Source: Dickeya zeae NCPPB 2538 (GTDB lineage Bacteria > Pseudomonadota > Gammaproteobacteria > Enterobacterales > Enterobacteriaceae). From it: a stretch of DNA of 64,000 nt. The stretch spans positions 1 through 64,000 of the forward strand of contig NZ_CM001977.1 in NCBI RefSeq assembly GCF_000406165.1, read 5' to 3'. Shown one piece after another: positions 35,110 through 43,196 of this stretch (its first letter is position 1; every line of letters begins with the position of its first letter). The notes below the pieces were generated by a model, which saw only the letters and a list, made by a program, of their open reading frames with translations, searched no databases and was not told the origin of the DNA. The position numbers and the translations under genes are program-made.

Positions 35110-36855
35110 TTATTTTTTGATGGCTTTGGCTGGGTTCAGGTTGGTGATGCGGCCACTTTCGGTGCCGACCGTCTCGTCGATAACCGCGTTGATAAGTGTT
35201 GGCTTACCGGAGGCAATGGCCTCGTTCATGGCGCGATGCAATTCATCCGTGGTGGTGACATGCGCGCCGACGCCGCCAAACGCCTGCATCATCATTTCGT
35301 AGCGCGCGTCTTTGACGAACACGGTGGGTGCCATGTCATCGCCACCAGAGGCGTTGGTGTCGGTCCCTTTGTAGATGCCGTTGTTGTTGAACACGACAAT
35401 GCAGACGGGCAGGTGGTAACGGCAGATCGTTTCCACTTCCATGCCGCTAAAACCGAAGGCGGAATCGCCTTCAATGGCGATAACGGGTTTACCCGTGACC
35501 ACCGCGCCGGCGACAGCAAAGCCCATGCCGATGCCCATCACCCCCCAGGTGCCGACATCCAGACGTTTGCGCGGCAGGTACATGTCGACGATGCTGCGGC
35601 CAAAATCCAGTGTGTTGGCCCCTTCGCTGACGACAATCGCTTCCGGGTTATCCTTCACGACCGCTTTCACCACGCTTAATGCACTATGGAAATTCATCGG
35701 TGATGGACGGGCGGCCAGCATGTCGGCCATCTTGTTGATGTTTTTGGCCCTGCGTTCGGCGATAACGCCGGTCCAGTCATTCGACGGCTTAGCCCAGTCA
35801 TTGCCGATGCCGTTTAGCAACGCAGTGACGCAAGAGCCGATATCACCGATAAGCGGCGCATCGATGGCGACATTGCTGTCGATTTCAGTCGGCGCGATAT
35901 CAATCTGAATAAAGTGCTTCGGCCCGTTTTCCTGCCCCCAGGTTTTGCCTTTACCGTGTGAGAGCAACCAGTTTAGGCGTGCGCCGATCAGCACCACCAC
36001 ATCCGCTTCCTTCAAGACATAGGAGCGTGTGGCGGCGGCCGATAGTTCATGCGTATCCGGCAGTAAACCTTTGGCCATCGACATCGGCAGGTAGGGAATA
36101 CCGGTTTTTTCGACCAGGGTGCGAATCTCGGCGTCAGCTCGCGCATAGGCCGCGCCTTTGCCCAGCAAAATGAGCGGTTTTTTGGCGTTTTTGAGCAACG
36201 TAAGCGCACGGGCAACCGAATCCGGGGCCGGGAGCTGGCGAGGCGCTGGGTCGACAACCTTGATGAGTGACCGGCGTCCGGTATCTCGCGGCATGGTTTG
36301 CGAGAACAATTTGGCAGGCAAATCCAGATAAACCCCGCCGGGGCGTCCGGAGACGGCGGCACGGATGGCGCGGGCGATACCGACGCCGATGTCTTCAGCC
36401 CGTAACACTCGGAAGGCGGCTTTACACAGGGGTTTAGCGATAGCCAGTTGATCCATTTCTTCGTAATCGCCTTGTTGTAAGTCGACGATTTCACGCTCGC
36501 TGGAGCCACTGATCAGGATCATCGGGAAACAGTTGGTCGTCGCGTTAGCCAGCGCGGTCAGGCCGTTCAGAAAGCCCGGTGCGGACACCGTCATACAAAT
36601 GCCGGGTTTACCGGTAAGAAAACCTGCCGCCGCCGCCGCGTTACCGGCGTGCTGTTCATGACGGAACGAAATCACTCGCAGCCCTTCTGCCTGGGCCATA
36701 CGCAGCAGATCGGTAATCGGGATACCGGGTAAGCCGAACAGGGTATCGATATTGTTGAGTTTGAGTGCCTCCAGAAAGAGGTGAAATCCATCAATCAATG
36801 TTGTTTTTTCTGATGCTGCCGCATTAGCAGTATCGATTTCGGTAATAGCAGACAT
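35110..36855 (-). CDS. oxc: Oxalyl-CoA decarboxylase
   Basis: Thiamine-diphosphate enzyme that splits oxalyl-CoA to formyl-CoA and CO2, consuming a proton. The 581-residue length and domain order fit: an N-terminal PYR domain with the catalytic Glu in FRHEQHAGNAAAAAGF, a central CoA/ADP-binding domain, and a C-terminal ThDP domain with GDSAFGFSGMEVETICRYHLPVCIVVFNNNG (GDS...NN motif). It sits between oxlT and frc. In acid-resistant enterics this pathway helps survival at low pH; in a plant-associated bacterium it also removes plant oxalate. Confidence 0.95.
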   Translation of the reverse strand: MSAITEIDTANAAASEKTTLIDGFHLFLEALKLNNIDTLFGLPGIPITDLLRMAQAEGLRVISFRHEQHAGNAAAAAGFLTGKPGICMTVSAPGFLNGLTALANATTNCFPMILISGSSEREIVDLQQGDYEEMDQLAIAKPLCKAAFRVLRAEDIGVGIARAIRAAVSGRPGGVYLDLPAKLFSQTMPRDTGRRSLIKVVDPAPRQLPAPDSVARALTLLKNAKKPLILLGKGAAYARADAEIRTLVEKTGIPYLPMSMAKGLLPDTHELSAAATRSYVLKEADVVVLIGARLNWLLSHGKGKTWGQENGPKHFIQIDIAPTEIDSNVAIDAPLIGDIGSCVTALLNGIGNDWAKPSNDWTGVIAERRAKNINKMADMLAARPSPMNFHSALSVVKAVVKDNPEAIVVSEGANTLDFGRSIVDMYLPRKRLDVGTWGVMGIGMGFAVAGAVVTGKPVIAIEGDSAFGFSGMEVETICRYHLPVCIVVFNNNGIYKGTDTNASGGDDMAPTVFVKDARYEMMMQAFGGVGAHVTTTDELHRAMNEAIASGKPTLINAVIDETVGTESGRITNLNPAKAIKK

Positions 36856-36909
36856 AAGACCTCGCTTTTCATTTCCAATATCATGAATTTCTGTAATAGG
36901 TTTGCGTTG

Positions 36910-38217
36910 TTAGTGCGTGGTGATGAGCATTCCATCCGTTTCTTTCCAGACGGGAGGATGTTTCCAAAGCGGAATAAGAATGAGCCCGGAAAGTAACGCC
37001 ATAATGGAGGACGCAATAATGGTGAAGGGGTGGCCATAGGTAGTAATTAAATAGGCGGAGAGTACGCCGCCATAAATTCCGCCTATCCCTTTAGCAGAGG
37101 CATACAGCATGCCGTAGTTGGAGCCGGAAGCGACTTCACCGTAGTAATACCCCACGATTGACGCAAACAGTGAATATAATGCACCCCAGAAGAATATCGA
37201 TATAATGCAGCTGCTGATAAATCCTGTCGCACTGCCTGCTTGCGCCAGAAACAGCGCGATAAGCGAAAAAAGCCCGCACAGGATATAAAAGATAGTCATG
37301 GTTTTATCGATGCCGATTTTATCTGCAATCCAGCCGCCAACCACCCGGCTAAGACCGCTTGTCATTGCCATTCCGACGGTGATGACGGTACCGGCCGTCA
37401 GGCTGAAATGAAACGCAGACGCAAATTTAATGCTGTTTGAAATAAACGTTAAACCGGATGCAGAGACTAAAACGAAAGAAGCAATTAACACCCAGAACTG
37501 CCAGGTATGCATTGCTTCTCCCATACTGTATTGTTTTTCACAAGGGCGTTTTGCTACGGGATGTTTTTTTGCTGATGAGGAGGTGACATGACTCCAGCCT
37601 TTCGGCGGGTCTTTCATGAGCAACCCGGTAATAATAATCACACCGGAGATAACCGCCGCCATAATAAAAATAACATTGAAAAAGACACTGTCTGGGGCAT
37701 CTTCCGGAATGTTTCGAATAGGGAAAATAAAAGGCAATGCTCCCCAGGAGAACGCCGCGGAGATAAGGCCGATGGTGATGTTCCTGTAGTCGGGGAACCA
37801 CTTGTTACAGGTGGTGATTGCCGCGTTGTAGACAAATCCGCAGAAGAAACAGCCGATACACCAGACGGTGAGCACGATGTTATACGACAGCGTCTGCCCG
37901 AATGCGCATACCAGCAGGCCGATGCCTGAAAAAATCCCCGCCACGACGGACACCATTTTCGGCCCAAACTTGTCCCGAAAGATGCCGCCTGGCAGGGTAC
38001 CGAAGGCCTGGAAAATAACGAACATACTGAACATAAGCGATATTTTTGTTGGCTCCCAGCCATATGTTTTTGCAAAGTGCGGTGCAATAACCGACCAGGC
38101 ATATTCATAAGGGCTAATAACCGACATCGCCAGAAAGGCTAATACAAAAAGCCACCATCGGTTGAAACCGAGTATGTCCTTATCCGTTCGCTTTTGCATA
38201 GTTATTAATTCACTCAT
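36910..38217 (-). CDS. oxlT: Oxalate/formate antiporter (MFS, OFA family)
   Basis: A 435-residue MFS protein with about 12 membrane segments. The LAMSVISPYEYAWSVIAPHFAKTYGW start of TM1 and GGIFRDKFGPKMVSVVAGIFSGIGLLV are typical of the OxlT/OFA family. By context it imports oxalate in exchange for formate, which together with proton-consuming decarboxylation can build proton-motive force. I chose the ATG at 38217 (MSELITMQKRTDKDILG) because of the AGGAG site 7 bases upstream; the longer frame from 38301 is unlikely. First gene of the oxalate operon. Confidence 0.85.
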   Translation of the reverse strand: MSELITMQKRTDKDILGFNRWWLFVLAFLAMSVISPYEYAWSVIAPHFAKTYGWEPTKISLMFSMFVIFQAFGTLPGGIFRDKFGPKMVSVVAGIFSGIGLLVCAFGQTLSYNIVLTVWCIGCFFCGFVYNAAITTCNKWFPDYRNITIGLISAAFSWGALPFIFPIRNIPEDAPDSVFFNVIFIMAAVISGVIIITGLLMKDPPKGWSHVTSSSAKKHPVAKRPCEKQYSMGEAMHTWQFWVLIASFVLVSASGLTFISNSIKFASAFHFSLTAGTVITVGMAMTSGLSRVVGGWIADKIGIDKTMTIFYILCGLFSLIALFLAQAGSATGFISSCIISIFFWGALYSLFASIVGYYYGEVASGSNYGMLYASAKGIGGIYGGVLSAYLITTYGHPFTIIASSIMALLSGLILIPLWKHPPVWKETDGMLITTH

Positions 38218-38855
38218 AATACACTCTCCTGATTTAGAGAATCTGAAAGTAAGCGTTAGGGCGAAACAGGAAGGGAATAATGTGGCCATCACCATGGCCA
38301 CTTATTCACAACGTGTTTACTTGGTTTATCTATTTATGATTTCTTTTATTTGCAGGTGTGTTGATTGTCTTGCTTTCCTCCATTTTTTACTTATTCCTAC
38401 GATATGACTTTACGCGATGACAACCTGTGTGTCGGATGAGTTATTGTTTACCCGGCTAATTGATTCAGTTTTTAATTATTTCCCCTGGCTACATGAAACC
38501 GGATAGTGTGTTAAATCACCGTATTTTTCTGGATGCTGATGGTGACGGTTTTAATATCAAGAGTGATTAAGGAAATGCTTATACCACTCATCATGAATAG
38601 GTCACCTGCGCCATTCAATGTTATCGACGATAAAGCAAGGTGAAACATTGTCGTTACCAGTTAATAACTAATCGTCTTTTTTTGCATTGAATACAGCCTC
38701 TTTAATAGTGTTGTACCGGTATTTGTGGCCATTTTGATAACGAGTTTGTCGTCGTCATAATAAAATTGCGCTTCGTTCTTTTTCTGGTATTTATTAATAA
38801 CCACAAGCCGTCGGCTGTGGAAATGTTTTTTTTAATCTATCGATGACTTAAAATC
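38218..38855. promoter_or_regulatory. Divergent regulatory region of the oxalate operon
   Basis: 638 bases between oxlT and the LysR gene, mostly AT-rich. It must contain the operon promoter and presumably LysR-type T-N11-A sites, but I could not choose among several candidates. No ORF in it looks real. Confidence 0.5.
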
Positions 38856-39752
38856 ATGAATATTTCAAATATATCGTTAAGACAGTTACGCATTTTTTTA
38901 GCCGTTGCCGAGCATCATGGCTTTAGCCGTGCAGGCAACATGATTTCCCTGACGCAATCTGCGATGAGTCACAGTATTGGTGACCTGGAAAATGAGTTGG
39001 GGATCCGGTTATTTGAACGTACGACCCGAGAGGTATTGTTAACGCAAGAAGGGGCTGAGTTGTCTGAGGCACTCCGTCGGGTGCTGGGGGAACTGGAAAC
39101 GACACTGTGTAACACTCAAAGCCGGGCGGAGCGACGACGAGGGTTAGTTCACGTCGCCACCAGTCCGACGATTTCGGCAGGGATTATGCCTGACTGTATC
39201 GCGCAGATTGCTGAGAATTATCCGCAGGTCAATCTGATTATCCATGATCGGGTACAGCAGCAGGCGATGCAGATGGTGGTGGATGGCGAGGTGGATTTCG
39301 GTGTGGTTATCGAATCTTCCGTACCCACTGATCTGTATACCGAAACGTTTATGGAGGAACCGTTCTGTCTGGTGTTGCCCGAGAGCCACCCGATTGCACG
39401 GCTAAACCGAGTGACATGGCGTGATTTGCAAAATCAGGAGCTGGTGTTGCTGGATTATGCTTCAGGTAGCCGCCCTTTAATCGATAACGCATTGATTCGT
39501 CATGGTGTTACGCCACATGTCATTCAGGAGCTTGGGCATGTCACCACCATTTTTCGTATTTTACAGTCGGGGATTGGGGTGTCGGTTATCCCACAACTGG
39601 CGTTGTCTTCCCTTGAATGCGCAGGCCTGGCCGTGCGCCAGTTATGGCCGATGGAGAACCGACGGCTGCAATTGGTACGTCGCCGCAATCGCTCGCTGTC
39701 TACCGCCGCAACCGCCGTCTGGACGTTGGTTCAGACACTGTGTCAGGCGTAG
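38856..39752 (+). CDS. LysR-type regulator of the oxalate cluster
   Basis: A 298-residue LysR family protein: winged helix-turn-helix (ISLRQLRIFLAVAEHHGFSRAGNMISLTQSAMSHSIGDLENELGIRLFERTTREV) followed by the periplasmic-binding-like effector domain (VHVATSPTISAGIMPDCIAQI ... FCLVLPESHPIARL ... GIGVSVIPQLALSS). It is divergent from oxlT, the standard arrangement for a LysR activator of its neighbour, so oxalate or formate is a plausible inducer. Confidence 0.92.
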   Translation: MNISNISLRQLRIFLAVAEHHGFSRAGNMISLTQSAMSHSIGDLENELGIRLFERTTREVLLTQEGAELSEALRRVLGELETTLCNTQSRAERRRGLVHVATSPTISAGIMPDCIAQIAENYPQVNLIIHDRVQQQAMQMVVDGEVDFGVVIESSVPTDLYTETFMEEPFCLVLPESHPIARLNRVTWRDLQNQELVLLDYASGSRPLIDNALIRHGVTPHVIQELGHVTTIFRILQSGIGVSVIPQLALSSLECAGLAVRQLWPMENRRLQLVRRRNRSLSTAATAVWTLVQTLCQA

Positions 39753-40110
39753 CCTGTTAACCCGCTTTACCCATGTTAGTCAGTATTAATGGTAGATTGT
39801 TATACAATAATGAAAAAAACAGATTGATGATGGATGTGACGTACGGACAGGCAGCCTGTCTTGTCATCGGGCATGTGCTGGTTGAGTGGCCATAAAAATG
39901 CACGGTGCACCGACAGCGCTGAACCTTATCAAGGAACGGTTTACCCTATTCATTTCATTGCGCCAATATCAGAGACGGTATCAGGCTTCAGGCAGTTTCA
40001 CGCTATTCAGGGCGTTGTCGCCCAGTGGTTGCGACCGCTATGGTCGGCGTTGTGCAGCAAGACGCTCTGGTGAGATGATGAATTCTCATCACAGCCAGAA
40101 GGAATAAGCA
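39753..40110. other. Intergenic region between LysR and GNAT genes
   Basis: 358 bases. Two overlapping open frames of about 70 codons (39861-40107) exist, but they overlap one another, have no ribosome site and match nothing I know, so I do not call them genes. It probably contains the promoter of the acetyltransferase gene. Confidence 0.45.
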
Positions 40111-40557
40111 GTGTCAGCACAATGGGAACAAGAGAGCTATCAGGTTTCGACGGATCCGCGGCGGCTTGACCTGGACATCATTCATGGTTATCTCACCACC
40201 TCCAGTTGGGCCGCGGGTATCGACCGGGAAACGGTCGCGCTGTCTGTCGCCAACAGCTTGTGTTTTGGGTTGTACCACCAGGCGCGTCAGATTGGTTTTG
40301 CCCGCATGGTGACGGACTTCGCCACGTTCGGTTATCTGTGTGATGTCTTTGTCTTACCTGCACATCAGGGCGCTGGGTTAGGGCGTTTTCTGGTGGAGTG
40401 CACCATCCGGCACCCGCGGTTGCAACGCTTGCGTCGTCAGTTGCTGCTGACGTCCACCGCGCCGTGGCTGTACCAGAAAATCGGATACGAGCCTATCAAT
40501 CGTCAGGACTATGCCTGGACGTTTGTTCGCAAGGATATCTACCAGCCGGGTGCGTAA
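40111..40557 (+). CDS. GNAT family N-acetyltransferase
   Basis: A 148-residue acetyltransferase with the GNAT acetyl-CoA loop in PAHQGAGLGRFLVE (residues about 90-103) and the C-terminal LYQKIGYEPIN. The N-terminus (YQVSTDPRRLDLDIIHGYLTTSSWAAGI) matches a small enterobacterial GNAT subgroup of unknown substrate. The GTG at 40111 lies 6 bases after AGAAGGAA. It ends 43 bases from the convergent MarR gene. Confidence 0.87.
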   Translation: MSAQWEQESYQVSTDPRRLDLDIIHGYLTTSSWAAGIDRETVALSVANSLCFGLYHQARQIGFARMVTDFATFGYLCDVFVLPAHQGAGLGRFLVECTIRHPRLQRLRRQLLLTSTAPWLYQKIGYEPINRQDYAWTFVRKDIYQPGA

Positions 40558-40600
40558 CGTTCCGATACCCTGAGTTCCGGGGCGCGATCGGGTTTCGGTA

Positions 40601-41041
40601 TTAGTCCGGCGCGACCAGATTCGCCTTCATCTTCTGCAATACCCGCGCGAACTGGCGGCGTTCTTCCGCTGTTACGTCGACAAAGGCACGTTGCAGCAGC
40701 TCGGTGCGCGCCTGCGCAAAAAGACGATGGGTGTCTTCACCTTTTTTCGTGAGTAATACCACCTGTGCCCGGCGATCGGTGGGGGAAGGCTCTCGGGTGA
40801 TCAACCCCAGCGTTTCCAGCTCTTTCAGCAGGCGGGCAATCTGCGCCTTATCCCTACCCATGTACTGCACCAGAAAATGCTGGCTTTGACCTGGGTGGCG
40901 GGCAATCAATCCTAATGTACGCGCCTGAAACGGGGCGAGTCCCGTTTGCGTGAGTGCGTCGCTCTCCTGTAGCCGCTGTTTAACACCGTGGATCACTTCG
41001 CCCAGCAACTCAAACGTCTGGGTATCAAGAGTGTCATGCAT
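40601..41041 (-). CDS. MarR family transcriptional regulator
   Basis: A 146-residue winged-helix regulator: LIARHPGQSQHFLVQYMGRDKAQIARLLKELETLGLITREPSPTDRRAQVVLLTKKGED is the MarR DNA-binding core, with the conserved wing DRR. It is divergent from the DUF3861 gene and overlooks two near-identical palindromes at 41048-41092, one of them 6 bases from its own start. It is most likely an autorepressor that also represses the DUF3861 gene. Confidence 0.93.
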   Translation of the reverse strand: MHDTLDTQTFELLGEVIHGVKQRLQESDALTQTGLAPFQARTLGLIARHPGQSQHFLVQYMGRDKAQIARLLKELETLGLITREPSPTDRRAQVVLLTKKGEDTHRLFAQARTELLQRAFVDVTAEERRQFARVLQKMKANLVAPD

Positions 41042-41047
41042 TAATTT

Positions 41048-41092
41048 GTTGACCTTATCAACTATTCGGTTATATGGTTGACATTATCAACC
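41048..41092. promoter_or_regulatory. Twin MarR operator palindromes
   Basis: GTTGACCTTATCAAC (41048-41062) and GGTTGACATTATCAACC (41076-41092) share the core GTTGA-N5-TCAAC. Their centres are 29 bases apart, nearly three helical turns, so they lie on roughly the same face. They sit between the divergent MarR and DUF3861 genes. Confidence 0.75.
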
Positions 41093-41148
41093 ATGTGGCG
41101 GAGACCGCCGCCCATTTCATCACATCATGTCGCCGCAAGGATAAAACC

Positions 41149-41439
41149 ATGCCTTATCACTATCGTATCACGCTGGAAAATCTCACCGATAATCGCGACG
41201 ATAAGCCGCAAAATCGTTCACTGACGTTTGACGCCACCAATCATGACGATATTCTGGAAATTATTGAGAAAGTTCGGTCAAAAGGGATCTTACCGGACTC
41301 GGACGTCGCCGCGTTTTGCACAGGTCTAAAGCTATTTGGCGAAGTGATGATGGTCCACCGCAAAGAGCCGCTGTTTCGTGACCTGATCCCTGCTTTTCGG
41401 GATTTTATGCTGCGGCTGAAACGGGGGGAAACGGCCTGA
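41149..41439 (+). CDS. DUF3861 family protein
   Basis: A 96-residue soluble protein beginning MPYHYRITLENLTDNRDDKPQNRSL, matching the DUF3861 family, with FDATNHDDILEIIEKVRSKGILPDSDVAAFCTGLKLFGEVMM in the centre. I chose the ATG at 41149; the open frame from 41074 crosses the MarR operators. Function is unknown. It is probably controlled by the divergent MarR repressor. Confidence 0.82.
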   Translation: MPYHYRITLENLTDNRDDKPQNRSLTFDATNHDDILEIIEKVRSKGILPDSDVAAFCTGLKLFGEVMMVHRKEPLFRDLIPAFRDFMLRLKRGETA

Positions 41440-41505
41440 TTTATCGCGTTACGTTTCCCCGATGACATGGATGACCAGTGAAGATGAGCGAGATTCGGTG
41501 TGCTG

Positions 41506-41536
41506 GCTATTCGCGTAGCCTTGCTATTCGCGTAGC
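41506..41536. repeat. Direct repeat GCTATTCGCGTAGC upstream of glk
   Basis: GCTATTCGCGTAGC occurs at 41506-41519 and 41523-41536. Each copy is itself an imperfect palindrome (GCTA-N6-TAGC). They lie 65-95 bases before the glk start and could be operators or a small duplication. Confidence 0.5.
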
Positions 41537-41600
41537 GGCGTACAGCTTTCTTTGTGTGCCCAGGCACGCATGGTGACATTTCAATGGGAGAACGTAATTT

Positions 41601-42569
41601 ATGCATCAGTATGCGCTGGTAGGCGATGTCGGTGGCACCAACGCCCGTCTCGCCTTGTGTGAACTGGCAAATGGGCATCTGTCGCACAGCAAACAATATG
41701 CGGTTCAGGAACACGACAGTCTGGAAGCGGCGATTCGTTTGTTTTTGACCGAACACGCGGATCTCACCATCAAAGCGGCCTGTATCGCTATCGCCTGCCC
41801 GGTGACCGGCGACTGGGTGTCGATGACCAATCACCATTGGGCGTTTTCCATTTCGGCGATGCAGCAGAACCTGGGGTTTGATCGCCTGGCCGTGATCAAC
41901 GATTTCACCGCCGTCAGCATGGCGGTGCCGGTGCTGACGCCAGAAGATGTGATTCAGCTGGGGGGCGAAGCGCCCGTGGCAGGTAAGCCGGTGGCGGTAT
42001 ACGGTGCCGGGACCGGGCTGGGTGTGGCGCATCTGTTACCGGTTGACGGGAAATGGCTGAGCCTGCCGGGTGAAGGCGGCCACGTCGATTTCGCGCCAAA
42101 TAGCGAAGAAGAGGACATCCTGTTGCAGGTGCTGCGTCAGGAGTTGGGGCATGTTTCCGCGGAGCGTGTGCTGTCCGGGCCGGGCCTGATGAATATTTAC
42201 CGCGCGATCGTTAAAGCGGATGATCGGGTGCCGGAAGCGCTGACACCGCAGATCGTGTCTGAACGCGCGCTGGCGCACAGCGATGTCGACTGTTTGCGGG
42301 CGTTGTCGTTATTTTGCGTGCTGATGGGGCGTTTTGGCGGCAATCTGGCGCTGAATCTCGGCACGTTTGGCGGCGTCTATATTGCAGGCGGCATTGTGCC
42401 ACGTTTTCTTGAGTTCTTCCGTAACTCCGGTTTTCGCGGCGCTTTTGAAGACAAAGGGCGTTTTCGCGATTATCTGGCCGATATTCCGGTGTTTATGATA
42501 ACGCACCCGCAGCCGGGGCTACTGGGTGCTGGTGCCTACCTGCGTCAGGCACTGGGGCAGACGCTGTAA
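41601..42569 (+). CDS. glk: Glucokinase
   Basis: ATP-dependent phosphorylation of free cytosolic glucose to glucose 6-phosphate. The 322-residue protein follows E. coli Glk: ATP phosphate loop GDVGGTNARLAL, catalytic NDFTAVSMA with its Asp, AVYGAGTGLGVAHL, GEGGHVDFAP with the sugar-contacting His/Asp, and NLGTFGGVYIAGGIVPRFLEFF. The ATG at 41601 follows GGGAG. It appears to be monocistronic. Confidence 0.97.
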   Translation: MHQYALVGDVGGTNARLALCELANGHLSHSKQYAVQEHDSLEAAIRLFLTEHADLTIKAACIAIACPVTGDWVSMTNHHWAFSISAMQQNLGFDRLAVINDFTAVSMAVPVLTPEDVIQLGGEAPVAGKPVAVYGAGTGLGVAHLLPVDGKWLSLPGEGGHVDFAPNSEEEDILLQVLRQELGHVSAERVLSGPGLMNIYRAIVKADDRVPEALTPQIVSERALAHSDVDCLRALSLFCVLMGRFGGNLALNLGTFGGVYIAGGIVPRFLEFFRNSGFRGAFEDKGRFRDYLADIPVFMITHPQPGLLGAGAYLRQALGQTL

Positions 42570-42610
42570 CCCGCGTTATCCACCTGCCACCTTCCGTCTG
42601 GTGGTCACGC

Positions 42611-42638
42611 CGTCAGGTAACCCACAGGTTGCCTGACG
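42611..42638. terminator. Hairpin downstream of glk
   Basis: A 12-bp stem CGTCAGGTAACC (42611-42622) and GGTTGCCTGACG (42627-42638) with one T-G wobble and a CACA loop, 42 bases after glk. No T-run follows on plus. A small CCCCAGAATGGGG hairpin lies just beyond (42650-42662), where it could serve the convergent NIPSNAP gene. Confidence 0.55.
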
Positions 42639-42666
42639 GCAGGTATTCCCCAGAATGGGGGTAGCG

Positions 42667-42984
42667 TTATTGCAGCGGTGAGGCGGGTAAAGCAACGAGT
42701 TGCGTTTCCTCTACATTTTCGATCATCGCCATCTCAAATCCCGCCATATCGGCATGAAATGCATCGCTGGACATGTAAGCGAGTGTCGTTGCCTGAATGT
42801 CCACGCCGTCGGCATAACTCACCAGCGCCACCACCTGGCGGTCATTCTCCTGCGGGCGAAAAACACCGTGCGTTTCGATGTGAAACAGTTTCAGGCTCTC
42901 AATGTGGCGATACCAGATTTCAGCGTACTGGCTGGCCGCTGCCGCCGTTTTCAATGTGTAGGTTCTTAACTGAAAGACAGACAT
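42667..42984 (-). CDS. NIPSNAP family protein
   Basis: A 105-residue ferredoxin-like-fold protein of the NIPSNAP family, with the typical VFQLRTYTLK start and VALVSYAD core strand. Bacterial members are uncharacterised; some relatives are dimeric alpha/beta-barrel enzymes or chaperone-like. It stands alone, convergent with glk. Confidence 0.85.
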   Translation of the reverse strand: MSVFQLRTYTLKTAAAASQYAEIWYRHIESLKLFHIETHGVFRPQENDRQVVALVSYADGVDIQATTLAYMSSDAFHADMAGFEMAMIENVEETQLVALPASPLQ

Positions 42985-43097
42985 CGTGACCTCTCCTGAT
43001 TATGTGGTGAGTACGGAGTATTGATGATCTGATGTGTGGGGAATGACGCCATTTGTGCGGGAAGGATGAGCCGAAAGCGAAAAACGCACGCAATGCG

Positions 43098-43135
43098 CCT
43101 TGTTTGCTCTTAGGAATAATTCGGAGCAAACAAGG
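43098..43135. repeat. Perfect 12-bp inverted repeat between NIPSNAP and CMD genes
   Basis: CCTTGTTTGCTC (43098-43109) and GAGCAAACAAGG (43124-43135) are perfectly complementary around a 14-base loop. It lies 62 bases downstream of the minus-strand CMD gene and could be its terminator or an operator for the NIPSNAP promoter. Read on minus, no T-run follows. Confidence 0.6.
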
Positions 43136-43144
43136 CCAGGCATG

Positions 43145-43189
43145 GTGAACGGTATTCTTGTGGACGGTATTGCTGTGGACGGTACGGCT
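43145..43189. repeat. Three 15-base tandem repeats
   Basis: GTGAACGGTATTCTT, GTGGACGGTATTGCT and GTGGACGGTACGGCT follow head to tail just beyond the 3' end of the CMD gene. The unit is five codons long, which might reflect a decayed coding tail, but no gene uses it now. Confidence 0.65.
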
Positions 43190-43196
43190 GATGTTG

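Noticed and set aside
39861..40107. Two overlapping small frames between LysR and GNAT genes
   Set aside because: No ribosome-binding site, mutual overlap and no similarity that I recognise.
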